Below the pieces are notes generated by a model. That model worked only from the letters and a program-made list of their open reading frames with translations. It did no database searches and was not told where the DNA came from. Of a stretch of DNA of 64,000 bases, positions 37,370-49,100 are shown in pieces (the stretch's first letter is position 1; each line of letters begins with the position of its first letter). This stretch comes from Mercurialis annua (lineage: Eukaryota; Streptophyta; Magnoliopsida; Malpighiales; Euphorbiaceae). Both the position numbers and the translations under genes were made by a program. The stretch is taken from positions 43,551,653 to 43,615,652 of the forward strand of contig NC_065572.1 of the NCBI RefSeq assembly GCF_937616625.2, given 5' to 3'.

Positions 37370-37901
37370 TAAAGCATTTTGAAGGACGGACTTCCTCCTT
37401 CTTGTTCTGGAAGTCCACAATAGTGAAAGGTCATGTTAAAGAACGTTTTCTTCGTAGAGCTGCAGTAGTCGGTAGATGTCTGTATGAGATGTAAGATTTA
37501 TATTCAAACGGTTTATTTAAATGGGCAACTCTGATTTGAGATAAAAGTATATATACATTATAATTGTTTATAAAGAACGTATTTAACCGTTGATTTCGTA
37601 ACCAATTTCCATGAGTGGAATTGGTCAAGATGTTGATTAGAGGTAGGGCAGAGCTGGACATGAGGTGTCGCTCGGTAAGGCCCTAGTCTATAATAATAAT
37701 TCGCGATGATTTTCAGAAAGTAGTAAAGATGTTTTAGTATTTATAATAATAAAGTTTAAAAGGGTTTTCTGAAAATATTTTATATAATATATTTAATTCG
37801 CGAAAAATTCATAGTGGTTTTAGGCTTGCTACGGGTTCCGGAGCTACCACTCCCGTTCCCTAGCGCCGGTCTCGGCTCAATAAATTGGGTCGTGACAATT
37901 G

Positions 37902-37913
37902 TGGTATCAGAGC
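37902..37913 (+). other. Primer-binding site, initiator Met tRNA type (element B)
   Basis: TGGTATCAGAGC lies 4 bases after the end of the 5' LTR. It is complementary to the 3' end of plant initiator methionine tRNA, the usual minus-strand primer of many plant LTR elements. Confidence 0.92.
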
Positions 37914-38586
37914 AGTTGGTCCGGTTACCTCTGCTAATATGTAATTTCAAACAGTTGGTTTAAGATACCACTGTTTTGTGTGTATGTCTACCTAGGAACT
38001 ACTGCAACACATAGGGATTCGAGTCATGTCTTGATCAGTTTTCGTTTGATCTTAAGATTTTAACTCTCCTCCCTACGATCTGAGTCTGTTAGTGTGATCG
38101 ATAGAATTGTTAGACGATATACGTATGCGAAAGTATTTTGCTTACGTAAGAATGAACGATGTATTACATGATCGTTGCGTATGATCACGTATGAGGTGGA
38201 TAGTTAACATTATACGATTCAACGACAAGGCTACTATGCTAAACATCCATTGGTATAACGATACCATCAAAGTCACGCGAGATAAGCGCTAAGAGATGAT
38301 CGCTAGTGAAACGTGGATTCGGAAGAATGGAAGAATCTCCCAAGTTACAGAGTTTAAGGTTTGGAGAACTTACAAGGTGAAAGATTTGTGATTTATAAAG
38401 ATTAATTGTTTTAATGATTTTGAAAGTATAATTGTGCCTAGATTCGATATAGTAATATACTATTGCCATGACATGAATAGAATTGCATCACTACATACAC
38501 ATTAAATGAAAAGAATAGAACTGAATTCATACATTAGTAGGACATGCATCATATGCATTATGTTCAGATGAAAGGTAAGTTATGGC

Positions 38587-38629
38587 AACTCTTTGGGGAT
38601 GAGAGACATCATCGCCCTAGTGCACAATT
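38587..38629 (+). other. Internal block shared by elements B and C
   Basis: A 43-bp block beginning AACTCTTTGGGGATGAGAG and ending GCACAATT matches 51644-51686 in element C at 36 of 43 positions with no gap. Weaker similarity extends about 130 bp upstream. In one frame it reads LFGDE..H.P.AQL in both, but the frame closes soon after in B. It could be a relic of coding sequence or a retained packaging or replication signal. Confidence 0.65.
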
Positions 38630-41600
38630 ATACTAATGCTTAAAGAATTTGAACATGAATTTTATAAAAGAGCTAATTTCTTGGGATTTCAAAGATTTCG
38701 AAATGGTTGCAACCATAATTGTTTTGATGTGAGTAGACCTAGACTAGAACTCTGTAACGAAGGGGAAATGTTCGAGATCTACCTACCAGTAATTCTCGAA
38801 GGTACAAAGAACATGTACGAGAACACGAACAAGAAGTTATGCTTTGGGAAGATACGCTTGGATGATGAAGTGAAATTCATTGACTAGTGAACTAGGATGT
38901 CTTTATCTTGAACAAGGTGATTAGAACTCTATATGTTACAAGACGATAGAAGTGTGGAAGAGGATGATTGAACTTAGAAAGCTATTATTGGTTGAACATT
39001 AAAGATATAAAGACAATCTCTATGTATGGATAACGCAAGTTTTACGCGATGTCAGAAGATTGTTAAACCAATATGTCTTTTGATTGAACCGTTGGATTGG
39101 TTCAATATTGGAATATGATATTCCTAAGAAGGTTGATTAAGAGTTGACCGTTGTGATCGTCGAACGGAGAACTAAGCGACAGCTTCATAAGACTCTTCAT
39201 AGGAGACTTGTACGGCTAGAAATAACCAATCTAGCCAACATACTATGGGAATATAAGAAGTAAAGACGTAAGATATGTAGCAAATGAGAATGGGGTGATA
39301 AATAGGATTAATAAAGTTAAAGGATGGATTGTACATGTGATTGTGTGAACTATGTTAAGAAGTTAGAGATCCGTGTAAAAAGCTGTGCGGTTGTACATTC
39401 TGACCAACAAATTAAAGGATAAAGACAGGTACACGAAGTATAAGGTCACGAGATGAGGATAAGAAAGATGAAGCGCAAAGAATATAGTACAATAGCTATG
39501 CAATGTTGATAATGATGATTTTCAAAGGAAGACATGAACGCTGCAAGTGAAAGAAGGACACATGTTTCATGACGAAGGTTGTACTAGATATATACAAATC
39601 AGGAGTTCCATATCTTAGGACTGACGAATAAGTCGAAACAAGTTAATATTTAAGATACATAATGTATTACGAGCGAAGATGCTCGTATAAGGACGTTACG
39701 AAAAACAAAGAAAGCGAGACAGCGATGTACAAAAGGGAGTTATGCTATGATAGGAGTAAAAGAGAAAGAAAGCTATATAGTCAATAAAGACAAATAGATC
39801 CTGAAGTTTGATACGAGAAATGACGACGAATGAGGAATGTTACGATGGATTAAGTACACGGTTATAGGAATACCTCCCATTGGATTTAAACGAGCAAATA
39901 GATAGAAAGATGTATATAATGAGAAAGCTAAAAGAAGAAGAACATGAACAGTTAAGATCAGGATGTCGAGAGTGAAGTCGTAACTCAAGAACGTTGATCG
40001 AAGTTCAAGGTATATTAGTTTGAAGATAAAAGGAGAGCAACGTATCAACAGGACAAGAAGAAACGATACGTGGAACGTTAATGATGGGTATGCGAACTTT
40101 AAGAGATATCTGGGACGAATCAAAGCAATTAAATGGACAAGTGACTAATATGAGGAAAAGATACAAAAGTGTTACGAAGGTCAAGTATAAGATTCAACAT
40201 GGATTTTGCACGAAGAATCAAGAAGTTTTAAAGAAATGCGATAATAGGAGATTGAAATTAGCCTCACTGACAAGACAAACATCAGTATTGAATGTATCCA
40301 ATAAGTATGACTGAATATTGAAGCATTGGATCTTAAAGTAATCTAGAGGAAGTAACGTCTAAGATTTTCATTAATGATTGGACAGATAACAACAAAAAGT
40401 GGAATGTGAGGACAACGACAAAGGAGTATGTGGAAGGAATTACGAAAATTACACGGGAGATAGTACTAATGGATGAAATTAAGAGATATGAAAAGAAGTA
40501 ATGGGTTGAAATAAGAATGAATCGTAAGTATAAGTATTTATATAGAGTGTGAGTACAAGGAAAAGTACAAGAAGGAAACGAAAGGTTACTATAAAAGTTT
40601 ATAAACATCATTTTTACGATTTTAAGCATAAAGCTATCTACGGATTTATAAATCAACGTGAGGTGAATGGTTTTAATAGAGGACGTGTAATGAAGGGGAG
40701 GCAAAGTATCTATCAAAAATGATAGATAGTTGGATAGTAGGATTGACTAGTTAAGTCTAGTATCCTCTTAGAACCAAAGAACTAATGAAGGATCGAACCA
40801 GGAATGTTCAAGAATTTACAAGATCAGTAACGACATAAGAGTATAGCAATGTGAAGATTAGGATCGGATTAACGTTAAGTGTCATTAGATAAGGAATGTC
40901 TAATGAAAACAATAAGTTATAAGGATAAAAAGCTGTTGAAAGAATATGAAGAATAACGATACCTCGAGAGGTAGATTAAAGAAGCATGAAGAATGCTTGT
41001 AACTATTGACAAGGATAAGCTACAAAACTAATTTACGAATTTGGAAATTTGAAATAGAATCTCAAATGAAGAGAAAGTAATATTAACCAGAGAAGTGAAT
41101 AGAATCGAAAGATCAAGAAATAAGATACATTAGAGAAGGCATATGTTAAATATATCAAGTGATACTAAGAGTGCACTCAACTTCATGAGATTAAGAAATC
41201 ATGAAGTGTAAAAAGGAAATAAAGATTTAGATGATACAAGTTTGAGAAAAAGTATACGGACAGCACGATAAAAACAAACATTCAAAAGAGATTTGACTTA
41301 TGATATAAGATCATGAAGTCAATAAGCTAACCAAGCAGAGTGTTGATAAGAAACAAGGACATAGTATCATTTTCTCTCTACGATCAACTAGAGTGAAATT
41401 GTGTATCATAAGAAGATAGATGGTAATAAAATAACAAACATAAGATTGAGAGTAGTAAAACTACTAGTAAAACGATTACTGTGGATAAGTAATTCGAGTA
41501 ATGCAAGCAGGGAATCTTGCTACAGAAAAGTAGGTAGTAAGCCGTAAGAAACAACAAAACACAGAAGTTCAAAGAACATGAGAGGTTATGAGGACGACAA

Positions 41601-42105
41601 TTTGTAGTATCCATAAGAGATTAAGTGCCGGAACCTACAAGCAAAGTAGTAAGAGCATAAAGAACAAGATTTTTAGTAATTCCAGTAAAAGAACGACCGC
41701 GGTACGCCAGAAAGATTAGTGATAGTTGTATGTAAACGACGTCAAATATATGGAAAAGAAGTAGGCGTACAATGTAACAGATGACATAACATTTGAACAC
41801 ATTTCTGCTAATAACAAATCATTAGAATGGCCAGCTAAAGGCAAGTGATTTCGAGAAAGAGGTATCAAATCCTTCTCGAATAATTCAACCGCAAGCGACG
41901 GAAGTGACCAAAGAGCCTGTCATATGAAGAAAAGTCAGTAAAGAGCATCAGTATGCAAGTATGAAAGTTGCGGATAAAGAAGGTACCTACGGTAAGAGCT
42001 CCTAGAAGAAGCTAGCCCGTAAGAAGAGTACACATGAGCAGCAGAAGAAGATATGAGTTAGAAATATTCGTATTAGTTTATCTTAGATACGTGGCAAAAG
42101 TTTTA

Positions 42106-42141
42106 AATTCGAGGACGAATTTATTTTAAGGGGGGGGTGAA
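42106..42141 (+). other. Polypurine tract and 3' motif (element B)
   Basis: AATTCGAGGACGAATT (42106-42121) is followed by AAGGGGGGGGTGAA (42128-42141), directly before the 3' LTR. The purine run is the expected plus-strand primer. The upstream string resembles the motif often seen at the end of plant Ty3/gypsy elements and recurs in element C. Confidence 0.85.
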
Positions 42142-44667
42142 TGTAATACCCCAAATATTTTAGAATAATTAAGTCGTGCCACGTGTCGTGAATTTTGATA
42201 AATTAAGTCAAGAGGGATTTAATTTAATGATATCGGGAATTTAAAGTAATTTTTATTGAACGGATTATTGGGATTAAAGGAAAAGGGTTAGAAAATTAAT
42301 ATAAAATAAATTATAAATCCTGAGATAAGAATTAGTTCGCCAAGGTCCGCGAAATATTTTATAGTATTTGTGATAAACGTTTCGGGTCAATTGGAGACCT
42401 TTTAAAATTTGGACGCGGATGTGTTTAGGACTAAATTGTAAATTTTGAAAGTTTAAGGGCTAAAGTGTAAATTAGCCAATTAAGCCAGAAAATAGCGATT
42501 AAAAGATTATTAATAGAAAATAATAATTTTGGAGTCGTATTATTTATTTAGGTATAAATAATACGTACGTAATTGAGTTAAAGTAAATAAGTAATTGTTA
42601 AGTTAAAATAGAAAGTTTAATAGAGAATTGGTTTAAGTTAAAGAGTTTAAGGACTAAAAGTGACATTTAGCCAAAAGATATGAAACCTTCCAGACGAAGG
42701 ATTGTCCAGAAATGGGAGCAGTGGAATCAAAAAGAGAGAGCGAGAGGAAAATGGAGATAACGCCGTTCCGTCGCTCGATCTTCGTTTCTCGCCCATTTCC
42801 GACGTTCTATAACTCCAAACGATCGTATTTCGACGGGTAATCACGGTAAGCTTGACGTTTTACCGTTTAAACGAATATATTTTAAGTTATATCGATTCAA
42901 AGTTTTAGGCCACGAAACGATTTTATCGTTTTATCGAGTATAGGATTGATATATAGCGTTTTGAGCTTAGAATACGCGTTTTGGCTGAGTTTGGAGCGTT
43001 TTTACGTATATAGCAGGTCGGAAACCCCGGAAATCGATTCCGGGGGATCGTGCACGACTGTACACGATCGTGTACTGTGGTACACGAACGTGTACTTGAG
43101 GTACACGAACGTGTACCATCAATGGTACACGAACGTGTACTAAAGTACACGAACGTGTACCATCATATGGTACACGAACGTGTACCAAGGTACACGAACG
43201 TGTACCAAGGTACACGAACGTGTACCTCCCTGCACGGGCGTGCACCCTTCGATTCTCGCACCCTGACTCTTCGTACCTCGATTGAATTAATTACGCGTAT
43301 TGAATCGGAAATCGAATAGTAGTTAACCTAATGAGGTTATAAGAAGATTGAATTGGAAGTAATTTGCGATCCGTAAACGAGTTTGATATCGTTTAATGGG
43401 ATATGCGTGAGAAGCACGACGATTAGTAAGAGTTCAATGTGTCGAGTCTCGAGTCTAGAGTCAATCTTAGAATAGGATTCTGATGTGAGTCAAATGTTTT
43501 GAAATTGTTTTAGATCCAGCGAGGCAAGAAGGAGCTGGACCAGGAGCTCGGGAAGCTTGACGTTTCTAAAGCCCCGACGTATTTTTGGATAAGCGTTTTC
43601 TGTGAGTTTATACGATTTGCTTTTAAAGTATTTATCAAAGCAACTATTTTATATTGCTTTATATTGGAATTGCATGTTTTATATGCGAAACGTTTTTATG
43701 ATTTGCGCATATGTTTGATTTGAAACCGGTATTGATCCGATGGAACGTGCTACCTATTGGGCGACAATAGGACTGTGTGATCACCAGTTTTGATATGACT
43801 CAGCTGGGAGCTGATGATGAATATGAGATTTACGATTGGGTTATAATTTAGATACGCAGAGTGAACTCGGTTACGGTGTAGCCTGGAAGTCCCCGTATCT
43901 AGTGGCTGGGCCACCAGCGAGTTGGACTCGCGATTGATATTTATGATTGGGTTGATCGATTGATTATTAGTATGTTTGAGGATTAAGGTTTCAATCGGAT
44001 CCTGTACTTGGCTGCACGAGGTTTGAACGCTATTGCATTGTTTTACGCTTTATGTTTTATATGGATACTTATTAGTAAATGTATAAACTCACTCAGTATA
44101 TTCCCATATACTGACCCCTCACAGTCTTCCTTTCAGGTTAAAGCATTTTGAAGGACGGACTTCCTCCTTCTTGTTCTGGAAGTCCACAATAGTGAAAGGT
44201 CATGTTAAAGAACGTTTTCTTCGTAGAGCTGCAGTAGTCGGTAGATGTCTGTATGAGATGTAAGATTTATATTCAAACGGTTTATTTAAATGGGCAACTC
44301 TGATTTGAGATAAAAGTATATATACATTATAATTGTTTATAAAGAACGTATTTTAACCGTTGATTTCGTAACCAATTTCCATGAGTGGAATTGGTCAAGA
44401 TGTTGATTAGAGGTAGGGCAGAGCTGGACATGAGGTGTCGCTCGGTAAGGCCCTAGTCTATAATAATAATTCGCGATGATTTTCAGAAAGTAGTAAAGAT
44501 GTTTTAGTATTTATAATAATAAAGTTTAAAAGGGTTTTCTGAAAATATTTTATATAATATATTTAATTCGCGAAAAATTCATAATGGTTTTAGGCTTGCT
44601 ACGGGTTCCGGAGCTACCACTCCCGTTCCCTAGCGCCGGTCTCGGCTCAATAAATTGGGTCGTGACA
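42142..44667 (+). mobile_element. 3' LTR of element B
   Basis: Nearly identical to the 5' LTR, offset by 6769 bp. Changes seen: C to T near 42321, G to A near 44097, one extra T near 44352 and G to A near 44583. The palindrome cluster is at 43048-43245 and the double hairpin at 43753-43788. It ends CA and is followed by TTTCG. Confidence 0.95.
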
Positions 44668-44672
44668 TTTCG

Positions 44673-45465
44673 GCATTGTGGATTTGATTTGGAACGTGCT
44701 ACTCGATGGGCATCATCGGGACTGCGTGCGCACCGGTAATGATTATTATGATATTGAGGTAGGTTTGAGATACGTCTCACCTTAGTGAGGGCACCGGTGG
44801 AAGATACGTCTCCTGGGCTCACTATTTTATTAAGTGATAATCGGGAATCGGTTATTGAGATATGTCTCACCGACACGACAATGGATTTAGAATTGTGGTT
44901 TAGGGTTTCATTGATAATCCATAATGAACAAATGTTTTATTAAACGTTTTAAAGGTTTTTCAACTTAGTAAATGTAAATTGTTATATAAACTCTACTCAG
45001 TAAATCTGACCCCGTTGTTTTCCCAAAAACTTTCAGGGTTATGATTTGAGTGAGTCAGCTGGTCTCCGATTCTTTATTTCCTCGGAGGTTTACTTTATTT
45101 TATTAAAACTATTAAACTGATTTTATTCTTAAACCGCAGTAGTAATTAGAAGTCGTATTTATCTAATATTTGTTATCAGAATTATTCTATTGATTTAAGT
45201 GTTTTTTTTTTGCATTAATGTAATAACTTGGGTTATTAAATATTTATGCTATGTTGGAGACTCACAATTGATCGACCATTTATTATATAAAAAATGTTGT
45301 ATTTTATGAACTGGTAGAACTAGGCTGAAGTCTCGGTTGCCCCCGAGCATTGGTTTCTTGCAGGTTATGTATGTATAAGGTTATATGTAAGGCTAGCTAC
45401 GGGTTTTGGTACAACCATACCCATATCCTAGCGCCGGTCGCGATTCATGAAAATGGGTCGTGACA
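44673..45465 (+). mobile_element. Solo LTR D, 3' part
   Basis: Continuation of LTR D after element B. It contains a double hairpin at 44702-44737 and a CAGG-ending block at 44987-45038. It ends CCCTAGCGCCGGTCGCG...GGGTCGTGACA like the LTRs of A, B and C. AGGTC follows at 45466-45470. Confidence 0.9.
44702..44737 (+). ncRNA. Conserved double-hairpin motif (element D)
   Basis: Stem CTCGATG/CATCGGG with loop GGCAT (one T-G wobble) is followed by ACTG-C-GTGCGCAC-CGGT. The bases differ from the motif in B, but the pairing is kept. Confidence 0.6.
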
Positions 45466-45933
45466 AGGTCAAACGTTTAGATTTGTTTGTAACGTTTGTA
45501 AACGTTTGGCTTAAATTGATAAAATGGGGAAACATTTGGATTTGTTTCATAACGTTTGTAAATGTTCGGCATAAATCGTTAAAAAGATGAAACGTTGGGA
45601 TTTTTTTCGTAACGTTTGTAAACGTTTGGCTTGAATTGCTAAAAAGGTAAAACGCTTGGATTTGTTTCGTAACGTTTGTAAACGTTTGGCTTAAATCGCT
45701 AAAAAGGTGAAACGTTTAGATTCGTTTTCGTAAAGTTTGTAAACGTTTGGCTTAAATTGCTAAAAAGGTGAAACGTTTGGTTTTGTTTCATAACTTTTGT
45801 AAAGGTTTGGCTTAAATCGCTAAAATGGGGAAACATTTGGATTTTTTTCATAACGTTTAAAACGTTACGAAACAAATCCAAACGTTTCACCTTTTTAGCG
45901 ATTTAAGCCAAACGTTTAAAAAATAAAGAAACA
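45466..45933. repeat. 60-bp satellite array, block 3 (468-bp remnant)
   Basis: Forward monomers from 45466 to about 45859, then reverse-oriented monomers to 45933. It lies between solo LTR D and element C. The first and last five bases are the target-site copies AGGTC and AAACA. Confidence 0.95.
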
Positions 45934-48412
45934 TGTAATATCCCGTATTTTTCCGTCATAGTTTCGTTGTGTTTCCGACTTAGTTTCGGATTATTAATGG
46001 TGGACTTAGCAAGTGTGAAAATTCAATTGGGGTTGAAGTATTATATTGTATGTGTCGCATGTGTCGTGTGAGTTTTCGAAGGCGATTTGATTTTTATCCG
46101 GATTATAAACGATGTTGTGTTCGTGTGCCTTCTAAATCTAACATGTTTTGATAAAATATTTATATCTCCCAATTGAACTGTTGGATCGGGTTCATCTTTG
46201 GATGCTGTGCACGACAAAAAGTTGACCGTTGGATTCAAATTTGAGGCGATTTGGAGGAGAGATGGAGTGCGCGATCGTGCACTCAAGTGTATGAACGTGC
46301 ACTATGCTGTTACAGCATTTTAGGTATTTAAATAGCCTCTTATGTTTTTAAAACCTATTTTTCATAGTCTATTGTTTTCTATCAACCCTAGCCGACTCCC
46401 TCACCCTCAAACACTCTGAAATATTCTACCATCATCCCTTATCATTAGCTTTCGCATTCGATAAGTAAATCACGTTCGTTTCATTCGTTTATTCTATTCA
46501 TTATCGTTGAATACGTTCTAAGTTAATATCCCTCATGGTGTAGCGATTTCTAAGATTGTTGCTACATTACATCAGTAGGCTATATCCTCCTTAATCTCTA
46601 TGATTCTTAACCTTGATTTTGCCAAACGGTACGTAATTGATTCTGCTTTAATCATTGTCGTCTTATCGTGTTCGTTTGTTCTAAACTGTGAACTTCCATA
46701 TATTGATTCTCTGCTTATGGTTTGGTTACTTTTGAGTATTGATTATGGCATCTAAGGATTGTAGACTCTTGCATTTTGTATGTTTAAATCCTTGAACTCT
46801 TAACTGATGATTCCTCGCTTAACTTTTGTCTTTCGTTTTGGTTCTTGATGTTCTAAACTTTTATTATTGATTTTTCAAGCTTGCTTTAATTCTTACTAAG
46901 GACTTTGAATTTGTTAGGGTGTTGTTGATGAGTGGATTTTAGGTTAATAATATTGTAGGTTGTTAAGATACCTTGTTGATTTAATGAAATCTTAAGCTAC
47001 GGTTTGAATTGTGTACTGTTATGTTGGTGTATTTGGTTCTTGTTATGTAGATGATGATGTGTCCCTTGTCTATTGGCTGCCATGATTTTCTTTTGACTAA
47101 AGGTTCTTTAAAGTCCCTGAATTGTTTTGATTAAAACCTTTTAATTCCGTAAGTTATTTATAAACTGATTTTATAATTTATTCTGATTATTAATTTACGA
47201 AATTGGTTTCGACTTATTAATTAACAATTTAAATAATATTTTTATTTATAATTTGAATTACATTGTGAGTATATATTTTAAATTTATATTTAATATTAAC
47301 CCTATTATAATTTAAATGATGATAGAATTAATCATTTATTTTGATTATATTAAATGGGAATTGGGGATTTCATTTTAATTTGAAAGTTGTTAAGTTAGTA
47401 ATATTATTTTAAGACCTAAAAATAATATTTGAGTTATTAAAAATTAAATTAATTATTATTTAATTATTAATTAGAGATTTTGGGCTTAGCATGCCAATGT
47501 GATTAAATTTATATTTTTAAACTTTTGAATTTCGATATATAAAATTTGACAAATTGAAAATGATGATTATTTTATAATCTAAATTAATATAATTACTCGG
47601 GTAATTACATTTAATTTTGAATATCTTTTTGGTATGTCATTTTGGCTAAATTACAATTTATCCCTTGAACGTATTTAAAACTTATTTGATTAAATTTTGA
47701 TTGTAACTTGGGTTACTTGAAGTTAAAGCTTTGGGTTCCGTTTTAAATTTTGATTTATTATTTAATCAAAGTTGATTTTATAATTATAAACTATTGTTTA
47801 TAATTGGATATGATTATACTTATTTTATCAAAGTGATTTTGGGAATTATAAACTCTGGTTTATATTTTGATAAAATATTTTTGGTCGGGTTAGATGGGTC
47901 ACCCGACATGTGAGGTAGCTTGGTAGTTATTGGTAACTCGGCTAACCCAATATTTGAGGAAATGAATTTAAATTATTATTTATTTATTATTTAAAGTAAT
48001 ATTTTACGGAATGAATTTTAAAGCGGAAACCCAATAAACTTAGCTTATTTATTTATTTGAGTATAATGTTACTCGATGTTGTTCATTTTGACTCAGGTCA
48101 TTACGTGATTAACTATTCAATCTATTCTAGCTACATTTATACTTGACTCGGTATTGTGCTAGTCCTATGTGGTGTCTAGTATTCTTAGAGTTAGGGGTTA
48201 AATGGATTTTAACTTATATATTGTTTTAGACCCGTCGACTGCTCGTGCTTCGGAGTGTACGCAGGTTAGCTATTTGCCAAGATTCACGTGGATAAGCAAG
48301 CACTGAGTTTGTAGTGCTATTTACCACTTTATTAAGTACCGTATCATATTTTAATATTATAAATGTTTTTGAATTGTTTTAAGCGATTATGGATCTGGAT
48401 TGAAACGGGCTA

Positions 48413-48447
48413 CTCGATATGCTTGTATCGAGACTGTGTGCACCGGT
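48413..48447 (+). ncRNA. Conserved double-hairpin motif (5' LTR C)
   Basis: Stem CTCGATA/TATCGAG with a 6-base loop is followed by ACTG-T-GTGCAC-CGGT. The copy in the 3' LTR is at 56027-56061, with one stem-2 base changed. Confidence 0.6.
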
Positions 48448-48650
48448 AAGTACTCTGGGATCGGCAAACTAAAGTCTTGCTTACGCTGGTATATGATGAG
48501 GATCTGTTCCCGTCCACTCTGGGTTTATCAGTATGCTACTTTATACTTACGCTGGGATCATTTCAATACTGTTTTTCCATAATCATATTATATTAGTATA
48601 AAAGATTTTGATTTAAGGGTTTTAAACTTAATAAATGTAAATAGTATTGC

Positions 48651-48700
48651 GAACTCATCTCAGTATATCTGACCCTATTGTTTTCCCAAATTTTCCAGGT
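48651..48700 (+). promoter_or_regulatory. Conserved LTR block ending in TCCAGG (5' LTR C)
   Basis: AACTCATCTCAGTATATC, then TGACCC, a T-rich stretch with TTTTCCCA, and TTTTCCAGG. It matches blocks in A, B and D; the 3' LTR copy is at 56265-56313. A GGTAAGT string at 48445-48451 upstream would serve as a splice donor, but the other LTRs do not keep it. Confidence 0.5.
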
Positions 48701-49088
48701 TTATTATTTTGAGCGAGTCTGCTGATCTCCGAATCTTTATTCCTCGGAGGTTTATTTTCTTTTAATAAATTGTCAAACTACCTTTATTCTTAGACCGCAT
48801 CAGTAAACTAGAGGCCTATATTATTCTAGTCTGTTTGTCGGATTTCTCTGACTGGCTTTATTTTATACTTTGACATTATTATTGTTTAACCCTGTTTATT
48901 TTTCTTTAATGGAAGTACTTATATTTAAACTGTTAGCTTAAGTTGGAGTCTCGGTTTCCCCCGTGCATTGGATTTTCTGCAGGTTTATATGATTGGTGAT
49001 TTTCCGCAAGACTTGCTACGGGTTTTGGTACAACCATATCCATACCCTAGCGCCGGTCGCGATCCATAAATTTGGGTCGTGACAAACT

Positions 49089-49100
49089 TGGTATCAGAGC
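49089..49100 (+). other. Primer-binding site, initiator Met tRNA type (element C)
   Basis: TGGTATCAGAGC begins 4 bases after the 5' LTR, at the same spacing as in element B. Confidence 0.92.

Larger units (their letters stand above)
35373..37897 (+). mobile_element. 5' LTR of element B
   Basis: Begins TGTAATACCCC and ends GGGTCGTGACA. It contains a TATA-like motif within an inverted repeat (35767-35796), a cluster of palindromes (36279-36476), a double hairpin (36984-37019) and a conserved CAGG-ending block (37315-37369). All short reading frames here also occur, unchanged, in the 3' LTR and have no recognisable product. Confidence 0.95.
37898..42141 (+). mobile_element. Internal region of element B, no coding capacity
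   Basis: About 4.24 kb between primer-binding site and LTR. The plus strand is purine-rich and dense in stop codons; no open frame in it exceeds about 130 codons. No zinc knuckle, DTG/DSG protease motif, YxDD reverse-transcriptase motif, or HHCC/DDE integrase signature was recognised. The short frames at 38636-38887, 40081-40314 and 40333-40716 look incidental. A block at 38587-38629 matches the internal region of element C. The region is either a replaced non-coding filler or an extremely decayed gag-pol. Confidence 0.85.
35373..44667 (+). mobile_element. Complete non-autonomous LTR retrotransposon (element B)
   Basis: A 9295-bp element with LTRs at 35373-37897 (2525 bp) and 42142-44667 (2526 bp). 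It is flanked by a perfect TTTCG duplication (35368-35372 and 44668-44672) and inserted into solo LTR D. I find only about three substitutions and one 1-base indel between the LTRs, so the insertion is recent. It has a methionine-tRNA primer-binding site and a polypurine tract. The 4.24-kb internal region has no recognisable retroviral-type domain on either strand. The AATTCGAGGACGAATT string before the polypurine tract resembles the 3' region of plant Ty3/gypsy chromoviruses. It is best read as a LARD-type derivative dependent on a partner. Confidence 0.93.
45934..49084 (+). mobile_element. 5' LTR of element C
   Basis: Begins TGTAATATCCCG and ends GGGTCGTGACA. Palindromes lie at 46267-46302, and TATTTAAATA at 46325-46334 is an altered TATA motif. 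AACCCTAGCCG occurs at 46385-46395, hairpins at 47883-47947, the double hairpin at 48413-48447 and the CAGG-ending block at 48651-48700. Confidence 0.95.

Noticed and set aside
40333..40716. 127-codon minus-strand frame in element B
   Set aside because: It is antisense to the element, of low complexity, and has no recognisable domain. The plus strand here is purine-rich, which makes antisense frames likely by chance.
48445..48700. An intron in LTR C (GGTAAGT to TTTTCCAGG)
   Set aside because: The acceptor-like end is conserved in the other LTRs, but the donor-like GTAAGT is not, so splicing is not supported.
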